Notes: generated by a model from the sequence alone, not told the origin. 62,845 bases of DNA from Streptantibioticus silvisoli (GCF_027947535.2 NZ_JAAGKO020000051.1:1-62845); one strand, 5' to 3'; counted from the first letter of the stretch, positions 44,337-53,676 are shown. A program made the numbers and translations.

Positions 44337-44580
44337 CCATACGTCATGATTCCGCCGGTCCCCGGGCCAGGAGTCTCCGCCGTGTACGTCACGATCCCAC
44401 CGGACCCGAGGCCGGATCTCCCCCACGTATACGTCACGATTCCCGGGGCGCCGGCCCCGGCTTTCCCCACGTGTACGTCACGATCCCGCCGGAGCCCGAG
44501 CCGGGCCTCCGCACGTGTACGTCACGATTCCCGGGGCACTGGCGGCGCATTCCGCACGTGTACGTCACGATCCCGCCGCG
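44337..44580. repeat. 44-bp period array with TACGTCA core between rshA and hflX
   Basis: CACGTGTACGTCACGATCCC or a near variant recurs. The TACGTCA core begins at 44340, 44385, 44430, 44474, 44518 and 44561, spacing 45, 45, 44, 44, 43. Fillers alternate between CCGCCGGAGCCCGAG-like and CGGGGCRCYGGC-like sequences. Two degenerate cores occur nearer hflX (about 44274 and 44305). The core CGTG-TACGT-CACG is an inverted repeat. The array covers most of 44065-44619, where no gene is supported, and could bind a regulator of hflX. Confidence 0.8.
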
Positions 44581-44619
44581 CCCCCAGGACGTTTCCGCCG
44601 GCCCGCCGCGCCGCGGGCG

Positions 44620-46806
44620 TCAGCGGGACGCGGCGGCGAGCGGGTGACGGGTGCGGTAGACGTCGTAGACGCCGTCGACGCCGCGCATGGCGCGCATGAG
44701 GGCGCCGAGCGCGCCGGGTTCGGCCAGCTCGACGGTGTAGGTGTGCCGGACGCGGTGCTCCTGGGGGGGTTCGACCTCGGCGGCGACGATGCCGACGCCT
44801 TCGGCCGAGATGGCCTCGGTGAGGTCGGCCAGCAGCCGGGGGCGGCCCAGCGCCTCGGCGCGCAGCGTGACGCGGAACGCGGCGGCGGGCGATCGGCCGC
44901 CCCAGCGCACCGCCCGCTGGTCCCGGCCGTCCTGCGTCATCCGGTCCGCCGTCGCGCATTCGTCACGGTGGACGGTGACGGTGTTGCCGCGGGTGACGAA
45001 GCCGGTGACGGTGTCCGGCGGTACCGGGGTGCAGCAGCCGGCGAGGCGGACCGCGGCGCCGGGCAGGTCGGTGACCGCGACCGGTTCGGCGGCCTCCGCC
45101 GGCTGCGGGGCCCGCGCGGGCCGGACCGGCACCGGTGCCGTCGGCTCGCCGCCCGGCCCGTCCGCCGCCGAGACCGCCGGGTGGGCGGCGAGCCAGCGGC
45201 TGATGGCGATGCGGGCGGCCGGGGTGCGGGCGTGGTCGAGCCATTCCGGGGAGGGCGCGGAGCCGGCGGCCATCAGCAGGTCGAGGCTGTCGCCGTCGCC
45301 GAGCGTGGTGCCCAGTGAGGCGAGGCGGCCGTTGATCATGGCGCCGACGCAGGCGTGGGCGCCCTCGCCGTGCAGCGCGTACGCGGCGTCGACGCAGGTG
45401 GCCGCCTCGGGCAGGCCGAGGGTGGTGCCGTCGGCGGTGACGACGGTGATCTCGTGGTCCTGGGCGAGTTCGTCGCGCAGCGCGGTCCAGAACGTCTCGG
45501 GGTCGGAGGCGTCGCCCTGCCAGCGCAGCAGCCGGGAGAGCCAGCCGGGGCGGGTGGGGTCGCTGCGCTCGCCCTCCGGGACGGCGGCGGTCTGCTCGTC
45601 GGGTCCGGCGACGGCGGTGAGGTTGCCGAGGGCGATGACGCCGGCCTCGGCGACCAGGTGCATGCGACGGGTGCGCACCAGTACTTCGGTGATGGCGCCG
45701 CCACGGTCGGCGACCGCGGTGTGCAGCGACTGGTAGAGGTTGAACTTCGGCGCGGCGATGAAGTCCTTGAACTCGGAGATCACCGGAGTGAAACAGGTGT
45801 GCAATTCCCCCAGAACGGCGTAGCAGTCGGCGTCCTCGGCGACCAGTACCAGCAGTCGGCCGAAGTCGCTGCCGCCGAGGTCGCGGCCGCGTTTGAGCCG
45901 GGCGCGGTGCACCGACAGCACGTGCCGGGCACGTACGGCGACCTCGGCGGCGATGCCGGCGTCGCGCAGTACGGCCCGCACCTCGCGGGCGCAGCGTTCC
46001 AGCGGGTCGGGGAGCTTGGCGTGCCGGGCCATCAGCTCCCGCGCCGCGGCGTACTCGCCGGGGTGGAGGATGGCGAAGACCAGGTCCTCCAGCTCGGTCT
46101 TGAGGGCCTGGACGCCGAGGCGTTCGGCGAGCGGGATGAGCACGTCGCGGGTGACCTTGGCGATGCGGGCCTGCTTTTCGGGGCGCATCACACCGAGGGT
46201 GCGCATGTTGTGCAGCCGGTCGGCCAGCTTGATCGACATGACCCTGACATCGTTGCCGGTCGCGACGAGCATCTTGCGGAACGTCTCGGGCTCGGCGGCC
46301 GCGCCGTAGTCGACCTTCTCCAGCTTGGTGACGCCGTCGACGAGGTAGCGGACCTCCTCGCCGAACGCGGCACCGACCTGGTCGAGCGTCACGTCGGTGT
46401 CCTCGACGGTGTCGTGCAGCAGGGAGGCGGTCAAGGTGGTGGTCTCCGCGCCGAGTTCGGCGAGGATGAGGGTGACCGCCAGCGGGTGCGTGATGTACGG
46501 CTCGCCGCTCTTGCGGGTCTGCCCGCGGTGCGAGGACTCGGCGAGCACATAGGCGCGGCGCAGGATGTCGAGGTCCGCGCGGGGGTGGTGGGCGCGGTGC
46601 GTCTTGGCGACGTGTTCGATCGCGTCCGGCAGCCGGTCGCGGCCGCCGGCGGCGCCCACCGCGGCGCGGCCGAGCCTGCGCAGGTCGAGACGGGTCAGTC
46701 CGCGCCGCGGGCGCGCGGCGGGAAACGCCGCCGACGTGGCCGGGGCCGCCTCGGAAGACGGCAGGGGGGTGGCGGGGACCGCGTCCATCGCGTTGTCTGC
46801 GCTCAT
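44620..46806 (-). CDS. rshA: RelA/SpoT-homologue (p)ppGpp synthetase/hydrolase
   Basis: A 728-residue stringent-response enzyme. After a 60-residue disordered N-terminus, the HD hydrolase domain shows SLLHDTVEDTDVT (131-136 is HDTVED) and KLADRLHNMRT. The synthetase domain contains RARHVLSVHRARLK, SDFGRLLVLVAEDADCYAVLGELH, ISEFKDFIAAPKFNLYQSLHTAV and EVLVRTRRMH. A TGS domain (ITVVTADGTTLGLPEAATCVDAAYALH), a zinc-finger region with CCTPVPPD and a C-terminal ACT domain follow. The usual synthetase Lys in RPKH-type sequence is Arg here. ATG at 46806 with GGAGGT 7 nt upstream. The location and divergent sequence match S. coelicolor RshA rather than RelA. Confidence 0.92.
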   Translation of the reverse strand: MSADNAMDAVPATPLPSSEAAPATSAAFPAARPRRGLTRLDLRRLGRAAVGAAGGRDRLPDAIEHVAKTHRAHHPRADLDILRRAYVLAESSHRGQTRKSGEPYITHPLAVTLILAELGAETTTLTASLLHDTVEDTDVTLDQVGAAFGEEVRYLVDGVTKLEKVDYGAAAEPETFRKMLVATGNDVRVMSIKLADRLHNMRTLGVMRPEKQARIAKVTRDVLIPLAERLGVQALKTELEDLVFAILHPGEYAAARELMARHAKLPDPLERCAREVRAVLRDAGIAAEVAVRARHVLSVHRARLKRGRDLGGSDFGRLLVLVAEDADCYAVLGELHTCFTPVISEFKDFIAAPKFNLYQSLHTAVADRGGAITEVLVRTRRMHLVAEAGVIALGNLTAVAGPDEQTAAVPEGERSDPTRPGWLSRLLRWQGDASDPETFWTALRDELAQDHEITVVTADGTTLGLPEAATCVDAAYALHGEGAHACVGAMINGRLASLGTTLGDGDSLDLLMAAGSAPSPEWLDHARTPAARIAISRWLAAHPAVSAADGPGGEPTAPVPVRPARAPQPAEAAEPVAVTDLPGAAVRLAGCCTPVPPDTVTGFVTRGNTVTVHRDECATADRMTQDGRDQRAVRWGGRSPAAAFRVTLRAEALGRPRLLADLTEAISAEGVGIVAAEVEPPQEHRVRHTYTVELAEPGALGALMRAMRGVDGVYDVYRTRHPLAAASR

Positions 46807-47109
46807 CGGGGCACCTCCGGCAGCCTCCACCGACTGCGGAGCGGGACACCGCGCCGGTGCTTGATGCTATCGACCCCACCACGCCCGTTCTCCGGCGTCC
46901 CGGTCGGTGAGACCTGGTTCACCTGTTGGAGGGAACCTCGGCCCGAACCGGCATCCGACGGCCGTTCGGCTGCCTGCGGCCCGTCAACCGCGCTTCGCGG
47001 CGGGCGGATGACGTCCCACCGGCGCGGATGACGCCGCGTCACCGGAGCCCACCCGGCGCCGGGTGGCGGAGGACCGGGGCGCCTTGCGCTGCCGCAGGCC
47101 GGACCGGGC

Positions 47110-47420
47110 GTCGCGTCAGCCCCCGGATCGTCAGCCCGGTTCGCCCTCGAACCGTCAACCTCGCCGGCCCTCGAACCGTCAGTCCGCCGGCTCCGGTCAG
47201 CCCCGAACCGTCAACCTCCGACAGCCCTGGACCGTCAACCCGCCGACCCCGGCCACCCCTCGAACCGTCAACCTCCGACAGCCCTGGACTGTCGACTTGC
47301 CGACTCCGGTCAGCCCCCGAAACCGTCAACCCGCTGACCCCCGACAGCCTCCGAATCGTCAACCCACCGCTCCCTGAAAGCCTCCGAGCCGCCAACCCCG
47401 AATCCCCTCGGCCCGTCGCC
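47110..47420. repeat. intergenic CCGTCAACC repeat field between dapF and rshA
   Basis: About eleven units, alternately about 24 and 33 bp long, share CCCTCGAACCGTCAACCTCC or CCCTGGACCGTCAACCCGCC with fillers GACAG and CCGGCTCCGGTCAG. It decays into CCCCTCAACC short repeats up to 47500. Nothing in 46807-47496 supports a gene, so the rshA promoter must sit right of the start codon at 46830-47100. Confidence 0.75.
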
Positions 47421-47496
47421 CCCGAAACCCCTCCACCGTCAACCGGCCGACATCGACAGCCCTCAACCCCTCAACCCCACCCCTCAACCCCACCCC

Positions 47497-48408
47497 TCAG
47501 CCCCTCAGCCAGGCGGGGTCGATGAAGCCTTCGGCGACGATGACGGCGGGGCCGGTCATCTCCACGGTGCCGTCGGGGTGTTCGGTGATGACGAGCCGGC
47601 CGCCGGGCACGTCGACGGTGTACGTGGCCGGTTCACCGGTGACCGACGGGTCGACGCCGTCGCGGCGGGCCGCGGCGACCATGACGGCGCAGGCGCCCGT
47701 ACCGCAGGAGCGGGTCTCGCCGGAACCGCGTTCGTGCACCCGCAGGGCGACGTGCCTCGGGCCGCGCCGGACGACGAACTCGACGTTGACGCCGTCGGGG
47801 TAGGCGTCGCCGGCGTCGACGGCCGGGGCGTCGAGCAGCGGGCCGGCGTGGCTGAGGTCGTCCACGAAGGTCACGGCGTGCGGGTTGCCCATGTTGACGT
47901 GGTGGGAGGGCCAGGTGCGGGCGCCCACGGTGACGTTGACCTCGCCGCCCGGCAGGGTCGCGCGGCCCATGCCGACGGTCACCTCGCCCGGGGCGCCGCC
48001 GGCGGCGGGCGGTGCGACCCGTACCCGGCGGATGCCGGCCCGGGTGGCGACGGCCACCTCACCGGGGCCCGCCGCGCCGATACGTTCCAGGTAGCGGGCG
48101 AAGACCCGGACGCCGTTGCCACACATCTCGGCGACGCTGCCGTCACCGTTGCGGTAGTCCATGAACCACGCGGCCTCGCCGGCCAGGGCGGCGGCCTCGG
48201 GGTGGGCGGCGGAGCGGACCACGCGCAGGACGCCGTCGCCGCCGATGCCGGCCCGCCGGTCGCACAGCCGGGCGACGGCCGCGGCGGACAGGTCGAGCAG
48301 GCCGTCCGGGTCGGGAAGGATGACGAAGTCGTTCTCGGTCCCGTGGCCCTTGAGGAAGGCGATGCCGTCCGCGTCGGGGGCGGCGGGACCGGACCATGCG
48401 CTGTTCAC
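47497..48408 (-). CDS. dapF: diaminopimelate epimerase
   Basis: A 303-residue cofactor-free epimerase that converts LL- to meso-diaminopimelate for lysine and peptidoglycan. Streptomyces walls use LL-DAP, so it chiefly serves lysine synthesis. Both catalytic Cys are visible: Cys96 in EMCGNGVRVF and Cys235 in RSCGTGACAVM. Other family elements are KGHGTENDFVI at the N-terminus, RRAGIGGDGV, GNPHAV and GVNVEFV. GTG at 48408 is chosen for the length expected of the family; longer ATG readings run into GC-rich spacer. It follows a membrane-protein gene and miaA in the same direction. Confidence 0.95.
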   Translation of the reverse strand: MNSAWSGPAAPDADGIAFLKGHGTENDFVILPDPDGLLDLSAAAVARLCDRRAGIGGDGVLRVVRSAAHPEAAALAGEAAWFMDYRNGDGSVAEMCGNGVRVFARYLERIGAAGPGEVAVATRAGIRRVRVAPPAAGGAPGEVTVGMGRATLPGGEVNVTVGARTWPSHHVNMGNPHAVTFVDDLSHAGPLLDAPAVDAGDAYPDGVNVEFVVRRGPRHVALRVHERGSGETRSCGTGACAVMVAAARRDGVDPSVTGEPATYTVDVPGGRLVITEHPDGTVEMTGPAVIVAEGFIDPAWLRG

Positions 48409-48552
48409 GGGTCCGATCGTACGGGGAGCGGCCGGGTCGGCGCAGTGCGGGCGACCGGCGCCGCGGACCTCGGGACCACGGGACCTCGGCACCGCGGGGA
48501 CCACGGAACCCGGCCACCGGGCGTACCCGGGTGGGGGCGGGGTCCGGGCCGG

Positions 48553-49104
48553 TCAGCGCAGTCGGGCGACCCGCCACACGGCGAGCAGGGCGAGCAGCGC
48601 GGCGAAACAGGTGTATCCAGCGATGAAGCGCCAGTCCGGGCGGCCGCCGGAGCCGCGCGGCGGCAGTCCCGGCCAGCTGTAGCCGACCCGCCGGGCCGCC
48701 ATCAGGGCCCAGCCGGCCGCGCAGCAGCTGAGCAGCAGGCCGAGCATGGCGACCACCGGGCCGCCGTCGCCGAACTCGAAGGCGAGCGGGAAGGCGAACA
48801 TCAGCGAGCCGAGCGCGCCGATGGCGATGATGGGGATGAGCTGCCAGATCCGCATCCGCAGCGGGGGCCGCAGGTCGCGGAAGTCGTTCTCCGCGGGCGG
48901 GTCGGCGGACAACAGGTCCGGGTCGAGGCCGTCGGCGCGGATGCCGGGGTCGGTGCGGCTGCCGTCGTCGTCCAGCCCGTTGTCCGCACCACCTGGTTCC
49001 TCGTCCAGTCCGGCCAGTTCGGCGGCGTCGGAGTCCGGTCCCAACTCGCTGTCGAGCGGCTCCCGTTGGTCGTGACGCGGATCGCTGCGAGGGCCGGCTT
49101 CCAT
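48553..49104 (-). CDS. membrane protein of unknown function
   Basis: A 183-residue protein. Residues 1-90 are acidic and disordered (many Asp, Glu, Pro). Three hydrophobic segments follow at about 90-110 (IWQLIPIIAIGALGSLMFAF), 118-140 (VVAMLGLLLSCCAAGWALMAA) and 160-178, with a short basic end. ATG at 49104 is selected because GGGAGGG lies 9 nt upstream; a GTG 30 nt earlier has no site. No family is recognised. It lies between miaA and dapF, 144 bp ahead of dapF, a position where streptomycetes usually keep a small membrane gene. Confidence 0.75.
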   Translation of the reverse strand: MEAGPRSDPRHDQREPLDSELGPDSDAAELAGLDEEPGGADNGLDDDGSRTDPGIRADGLDPDLLSADPPAENDFRDLRPPLRMRIWQLIPIIAIGALGSLMFAFPLAFEFGDGGPVVAMLGLLLSCCAAGWALMAARRVGYSWPGLPPRGSGGRPDWRFIAGYTCFAALLALLAVWRVARLR

Positions 49105-49210
49105 CGCCACACGCCCTCCCACCTTGTCCGACACGGTAGCTCGATGCTCGATGATGGCACGGGCGGAGCGTGAGCACGCCCCTACGAGGCGTCCCGTGGC
49201 CAGGACGTGA

Positions 49211-50149
49211 TCAGGCTGTGACCGCCCGTTCGAGCAAGGTGATCGCCCGCTCCGCGAGTTCCGTTCCGGAGGCCGTCAGCCAGTGCACACGGGGGTCGCG
49301 GCGGAACCAGGAGTCCTGGCGGCGGGCGAAGCGCTTGGTGGCGCGGACGGTCTCGGCGCGGGCCTCGTCCTCGGTGCGCTCCCCCGCGAAGTGGGACAGC
49401 ACCTGCTGGTACCCCAGCGCCCGGGACGCGGTGAGCCCGTCGCGCAGGCCGACCGCCTCCAGGGCGCGGACCTCGTCGAGCAGACCGGCCTCCCACATGC
49501 GGTCCACCCGGGTCGCGATGCGTTCGTCCAGCTCCGGCCGGGGCACCTCGACGCCGATCTGCACGGCGTCGTAGTGCGCCTGATGACCGGGAAGGTTCGC
49601 GGTGAACGGGCGGCCGGTGATCTCGATGACCTCCAGCGCGCGCACGATGCGCCGGCCGTTGCCCGGGAGGATGGCGGTGGCGGCGGCCGGGTCGAGGGCG
49701 GCCAGCCGTTCGTGCAGCGGGCCGCTGCCGTGTTCGGCCAGTTCCGTCTCCAGCCGGGCGCGGACCGCCGGGTCGGTGCCGGGGAACTCCAGCGCGTCGA
49801 TGGTGGCGCGCACGTAGAGCCCGCTGCCGCCGACCAGCACCGGCAGGCGGCCGGCGGCGAGCAGCCGGTCGATCTCGGCGCGAGCCATGCGCTGGTACTC
49901 CGCGACGCTGGCCGCCTCGGTGACCTCCCAGACGTCCAGCAGGTGGTGCGGGACGCCGCCGCGCTCGGCCGGGGCGAGCTTGGCGGTGCCGATGTCCATG
50001 CCCCGGTACAGCTGCATCGAGTCGCTGTTGATCACCTCGCCGCCGAAGGCCCGCGCCAGCGCGATGCCCAGGTCCGACTTGCCCGCCGCGGTGGGGCCGA
50101 CGACGGTGATGACCTTGGGGGCTCCGGCGCCCCGCACCTCGTTGTTCAC
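49211..50149 (-). CDS. miaA: tRNA dimethylallyltransferase
   Basis: A 312-residue enzyme that adds a dimethylallyl group to A37 of tRNAs reading UNN codons. MiaB, encoded nearby, then methylthiolates the product. The P-loop VVGPTAAGKSDLGIALA is at the N-terminus, SDSMQLYRGMDIGTAKL and GGVPHHLLDV follow, then GGSGLYVRA and NGRRIVRALEV, with the C-terminal RATKRFARRQDSWFRRD RNA-binding element. GTG at 50149 begins the fold directly (MNNEVRGAGAPKVITVVG). The ribosome site is poor, as with several GTG starts here. Transcribed toward dapF. Confidence 0.95.
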   Translation of the reverse strand: MNNEVRGAGAPKVITVVGPTAAGKSDLGIALARAFGGEVINSDSMQLYRGMDIGTAKLAPAERGGVPHHLLDVWEVTEAASVAEYQRMARAEIDRLLAAGRLPVLVGGSGLYVRATIDALEFPGTDPAVRARLETELAEHGSGPLHERLAALDPAAATAILPGNGRRIVRALEVIEITGRPFTANLPGHQAHYDAVQIGVEVPRPELDERIATRVDRMWEAGLLDEVRALEAVGLRDGLTASRALGYQQVLSHFAGERTEDEARAETVRATKRFARRQDSWFRRDPRVHWLTASGTELAERAITLLERAVTA

Positions 50150-50289
50150 CGGCCCAGTCTCCCAAACGCGGAATGCGGCGCGCGCGAGTATGGTTTCCAT
50201 TGATAACGGGATGTTTTCGGGCATTCGGACCCCGGAAGCCGAGACCAGACTCGACACTCCACACTCGTCACGTCAAGGACGGTGACTCC

Positions 50290-50514
50290 ATGGGTTTCAT
50301 GGACTCGATCAAGGAACGCTTCGGCAACAAGAGCAAGGCGCAGGACCTGGCACGCCAGCACTCGGACAAGATCGACGACGGTATCGACCGCGGCGGGCAC
50401 ATGGCCGACGAGCGCACCGGCGGCAAACACTCGGACCAGATCGGCAAGGGCACCGACCGGGCCAAGGACTCCATGGGCAAGTACACCAGCGAAGGCGGCG
50501 ACGACACGCGCTGA
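50290..50514 (+). CDS. MT0933-like antitoxin protein
   Basis: A 74-residue, strongly hydrophilic protein: MGFMDSIKERFGNKSKAQDL, then QHSDKIDDGIDRGGHMADE and GGKHSDQIGKGTDRAKDSMG. This duplicated HSDKIDDGI / HSDQIGKGT layout is the MT0933-like (Rv0909-type) antitoxin family. In mycobacteria such genes sit beside a toxin; here the neighbours are miaA (divergent) and an unrelated hypothetical gene, so no toxin is evident. ATG at 50290 is chosen; AAGGA is about 11 nt upstream. It may be an orphan antitoxin or simply a small stress-related protein of the same fold. Confidence 0.82.
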   Translation: MGFMDSIKERFGNKSKAQDLARQHSDKIDDGIDRGGHMADERTGGKHSDQIGKGTDRAKDSMGKYTSEGGDDTR

Positions 50515-50532
50515 GCACCGGTAGGTCGGGCG

Positions 50533-51090
50533 GTGGCCCCGGGGCGTGAAGCTCCGGAGCCGCCGTGTGATCGTGTGACGGTGACGAGCGTGCCGCACGA
50601 CAACGCCCCCTACGCGCAGGCCCCGCCGCCGGAACGGGAGTCGGCCTGGCTGGCGGACCCCGCCCGCCGCTACCGGCACGGCCCCCGGCTGCGCGGCGCC
50701 GGCCACGACTCCGACGCCCGCGAGTACGCGCTGCGCCGTGCGGCGGCCGCCGACCGCGCCGCCCTCGCCGACCCCGCGCCGGCCGCCCTGCGCGCCGCGG
50801 AGGCCGCCGCCGACGCGCTGTGGTTCGAGGACGGCTGGGACGAGAACTGGGAGGGCCGCTCCCGCCGTGGCTACGTGCGCTGGGCGTACGGGCACTGGCT
50901 GACGGCGACGAGTGCTCCGCGGGGCGGCGTCGGGGGCGGGGGCGCGGCTGCTGCCGAGGAGGGCGGCTCCGCCGGGGAGGCCGACCGGGACGGAGGGGCC
51001 AGCTCTGCCGGAGAACACGGCCGGCACGGGGAGGCCGGCCAGGACGGGGAGGCCGGCTCCGCCGGAGAAGCCGAGGACCGGGACGGCTAG
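50533..51090 (+). CDS. hypothetical protein with Gly/Glu/Ala repeats
   Basis: A protein of up to 185 residues. A conserved-looking helical core is visible (DAREYALRRAAAADRAALADPA, RAAEAAADALWFEDGWDENW, YVRWAYGHWLTATS). The last 50 residues are an acidic repeat (GEADRDGG, GEHGRHGEAGQDGEAGSAGE) in which GEAG/AGE units recur, another in-frame repeat of this region. The start is uncertain: GTG at 50533, 50575 or 50581 are all possible and none has a strong ribosome site. It follows the antitoxin-like gene by 18 bp and may share its mRNA. Function unknown. Confidence 0.6.
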   Translation: MAPGREAPEPPCDRVTVTSVPHDNAPYAQAPPPERESAWLADPARRYRHGPRLRGAGHDSDAREYALRRAAAADRAALADPAPAALRAAEAAADALWFEDGWDENWEGRSRRGYVRWAYGHWLTATSAPRGGVGGGGAAAAEEGGSAGEADRDGGASSAGEHGRHGEAGQDGEAGSAGEAEDRDG

Positions 51091-51198
51091 ACCGACCGGG
51101 GCACCGTCGAGGACGCGGCCCCCGCCGGGCACGCCGACTCACCGGAGCAAGCCGGCCCGTCCCCCGTCCCCCGTCATCGGCCCCCGTCAGCGATGACG

Positions 51199-52056
51199 TC
51201 AGCGGTCCGAACGGGCCGCCGCGCCGGGGAACTTGAGCGCCCGCACCTCGTCGAGGACCGCGCGGGCCTCGGCGACCTGGTGGACGCGGAAGATGCGGGC
51301 GCCCTCCCAGGCGCAGACCGCGAGGGTGGCGAGCGTGCCGGCCAGCCGGCGTTCCACCGGCAGGTCGAGGGTCTCGCCGATGAAGTCCTTGTTGCTGACC
51401 GCGACCAGTACCGGCCAGCCGGTGCCGGTCATCTCCCGCAGCCGGCGGGTGACTTCGAGGGAGTGGACGGTGACCTTGCCGAAGTCGTGGGCGGGGTCGA
51501 TGATGACGCATTCGCGCGGCACGCCGAGGGCGACGGCGCGTTCGGCCAGCGCCAGCGTGCGGTCCAGGACGTCGGCCATCACGTCGTCGTAGACGACCCG
51601 TTTGGGGTCGGTGCGCACCGCCTGGCCGCCGACGTGCGCGCACAGCAGTCCGGCGCCCCACTCGGCGGCGACCACCGCGGTCAGCGGGTCGGCGCCGCCC
51701 CAGGAGTCGTTGATGAGGTCGGCGCCGGCCGAGCAGACCGCCTCGGCGACCTCGTGCCGCCAGGTGTCGACGCTGACGGCGGTGCCGGGGTGGCGCCGTT
51801 TGACCTCGCGGGCGAATGCGGCGACGCGGGCGATCTCCTCCTCGACACCGACGTACTCCTTCAGCTCGCCGGCGCTGATCCCGCCGATGTCGATGATGTC
51901 GGCGCCGTCGGCGACCGCCTGGTCCACGGCGGCCAGCGCCGCCTCCTCGGAGAAGGTCGCGCCCTGGTCGAAGAAGGAGTCACGGGTACGGTTCACCACC
52001 GCCATGACCAGGAACTCCTCGTCCCCGTAGTGGCGTCCGCCCAGTCGCAGCCCCAT
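51199..52056 (-). CDS. dihydropteroate synthase homologue (FolP2-like)
   Basis: A 285-residue TIM-barrel protein of the pterin-binding family: LVMAVVNRTRDSFFDQGATF, GADIIDIGGISAGE, VSVDTWRHEVAEAVC, GADLINDSWGG, CVIIDPAHDFGK and VAVSNKDFIGET. It departs from true DHPS in key places: GGxSTRPG is GGISAGEL, and the usual DPGIGFGK is DPAHDFGK. This agrees with FolP2-type proteins of actinobacteria, reported in mycobacteria to lack synthase activity. It is not inside a folate cluster. ATG at 52056; a weak GGGGTGGG precedes. It lies 102 bp downstream of miaB on the same strand. Confidence 0.85.
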   Translation of the reverse strand: MGLRLGGRHYGDEEFLVMAVVNRTRDSFFDQGATFSEEAALAAVDQAVADGADIIDIGGISAGELKEYVGVEEEIARVAAFAREVKRRHPGTAVSVDTWRHEVAEAVCSAGADLINDSWGGADPLTAVVAAEWGAGLLCAHVGGQAVRTDPKRVVYDDVMADVLDRTLALAERAVALGVPRECVIIDPAHDFGKVTVHSLEVTRRLREMTGTGWPVLVAVSNKDFIGETLDLPVERRLAGTLATLAVCAWEGARIFRVHQVAEARAVLDEVRALKFPGAAARSDR

Positions 52057-52158
52057 CGTCACCCACCCCAAGACTCACCCGAAAACCGGCAACTCGCGCG
52101 ATCCTAGACCGCGACCGGGCGGCCCTCCACGGGGACGGGCCGCCACCCGCCGGACGGA

Positions 52159-53676
52159 TCAGTCGCAGCCGCAGCCGCCCGCCGGGGCCGGAACGGGTGC
52201 CGGGGCGCCGACGGACGGCAGGCCGAGCATGACGCCGGCGGACTTGGCGGCCGTCGCGGCGGTGCGGCGCTCCCACGCGTCGCCGGCCCGGGTGCGGCGC
52301 ACGGCGAGGGCGGGGCGCTCGGCCAGCAGGTGGTGCGGGGCGGCGTAGGTGATCTCGGCGGTGACGACGTCGCCGGGGCGCGGGGCCGGCCCCGCGGGGC
52401 GCTCGAAGTGCACCAGGCGGTTGTCGGGGGCGCGGCCGGACAGCCGGGCGGTGCGCTCGTCCTTGCGGCCCTCGCCCTCGGCGACCAGCACCTCGAGGGT
52501 GCGGCCGACCTGCTTCTTGTTCTCCTCCCAGGAGATCTGCTCCTGCACGGCGACCAGCCGCTCGTAGCGCTCCTGGACGACCGCCTTGGGGATCTGGCCG
52601 TCCATGGTGGCGGCCGGGGTGCCGGGGCGCTTGGAGTACTGGAAGGTGAAGGCCTGGGCGAAGCGCGCCTGCCGGACCACGTGCAGGGTCTGCTCGAAGT
52701 CCTCGTCGGTCTCGCCGGGGAAGCCCACGATGATGTCGGTGGAGATGGCCGCGTCCGGCATGGCGGCCCGGACCTTCTCGATGATGCCCAGGTAGCGGTC
52801 CTGGCGGTACGAGCGGCGCATCGCCTTCAGCAGGCTGTCGGAGCCGGACTGGAGCGGCATGTGCAGCTGGTGCATGACGTTGGGGGTGGCGGCCATCGCG
52901 TCGATGACGTCGTCGGTGAAGTCGCGCGGGTGCGGGGAGGTGAACCGCACGCGTTCCAGTCCCTCGACGGCGCCGCAGGCCCGCAGCAGCTTGCTGAACG
53001 CCTGGGGGTCGCCGATGTCGGAGCCGTAGGCGTTGACGTTCTGCCCGAGCAGCGTGACCTCGATGACGCCTTCGGCGACCAGCGCCTCGACCTCGGCGAG
53101 GACGTCGCCGGGGCGGCGGTCCTTCTCCTTGCCGCGCAGGGCGGGCACGATGCAGAAGGTGCAGGTGTTGTTGCAGCCGACCGAGACGGCCACCCAGGCC
53201 GCGTAGGCCGACTCGCGCCGGGTCGGCAGCGTGGAGGGGAAGGCCTCCAGCGACTCGGCGATCTCCACCTGCGCCTCGTCGGCGATCCGGGCGCGCTCCA
53301 GCAGCACCGGCAACTGTCCGATGTTGTGGGTGCCGAAGACGACGTCGACCCAGGGGGCCTTCTTGACGATGGTCTCGCGGTCCTTCTGCGCCAGGCAGCC
53401 GCCGACGGCGATCTGCATGCCGGGCCGGGCGGCCTTCTTCGGCACGAGCTGGCCGAGGTTGCCGTAGAGCCGGTTGTCGGCGTTCTCCCGCACGGCGCAG
53501 GTGTTGAAGACGACGACGTCCGCGCCGTCCGCGCCCTTGGGCGCCGCGACGTATCCGGCGGCCTCCATCAGCCCCGCCAGACGTTCGGAGTCGTGGACGT
53601 TCATCTGGCACCCGTAGGTGCGGATCTCATAGCTTCGCTCAACGTCCACTGACTGACTCCGGTCGCCGCTGTTCAC
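52159..53676 (-). CDS. miaB: tRNA-2-methylthio-N6-dimethylallyladenosine synthase
   Basis: A 505-residue radical-SAM enzyme that adds a methylthio group at A37 after MiaA action. The N-terminal UPF0004 domain carries three cluster cysteines ([24 protein letters not shown]). The radical-SAM motif is [13 protein letters not shown] (CxxxCxxC). [10 protein letters not shown] and [15 protein letters not shown] are typical; a C-terminal TRAM domain follows ([14 protein letters not shown] to about 440), then a tail ending GGCGCD. GTG at 53676 gives the usual length; an alternative GTG at 53649 has GGAG at 7 nt spacing and is a serious rival. Divergent from the metallophosphoesterase. Confidence 0.95.
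   Translation of the reverse strand: MNSGDRSQSVDVERSYEIRTYGCQMNVHDSERLAGLMEAAGYVAAPKGADGADVVVFNTCAVRENADNRLYGNLGQLVPKKAARPGMQIAVGGCLAQKDRETIVKKAPWVDVVFGTHNIGQLPVLLERARIADEAQVEIAESLEAFPSTLPTRRESAYAAWVAVSVGCNNTCTFCIVPALRGKEKDRRPGDVLAEVEALVAEGVIEVTLLGQNVNAYGSDIGDPQAFSKLLRACGAVEGLERVRFTSPHPRDFTDDVIDAMAATPNVMHQLHMPLQSGSDSLLKAMRRSYRQDRYLGIIEKVRAAMPDAAISTDIIVGFPGETDEDFEQTLHVVRQARFAQAFTFQYSKRPGTPAATMDGQIPKAVVQERYERLVAVQEQISWEENKKQVGRTLEVLVAEGEGRKDERTARLSGRAPDNRLVHFERPAGPAPRPGDVVTAEITYAAPHHLLAERPALAVRRTRAGDAWERRTAATAAKSAGVMLGLPSVGAPAPVPAPAGGCGCD

Noticed and set aside
44108-44470. Small minus-strand frame with repeated GIVTYT peptide
   Set aside because: The repeat of the peptide follows from the 44-45-bp DNA array; units of 44 and 43 bp break the frame, and there is no ribosome site.
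44337-44580. CRISPR array interpretation of the 44-bp repeats
   Set aside because: The fillers are themselves repeated, not unique spacers, and no cas genes are present.
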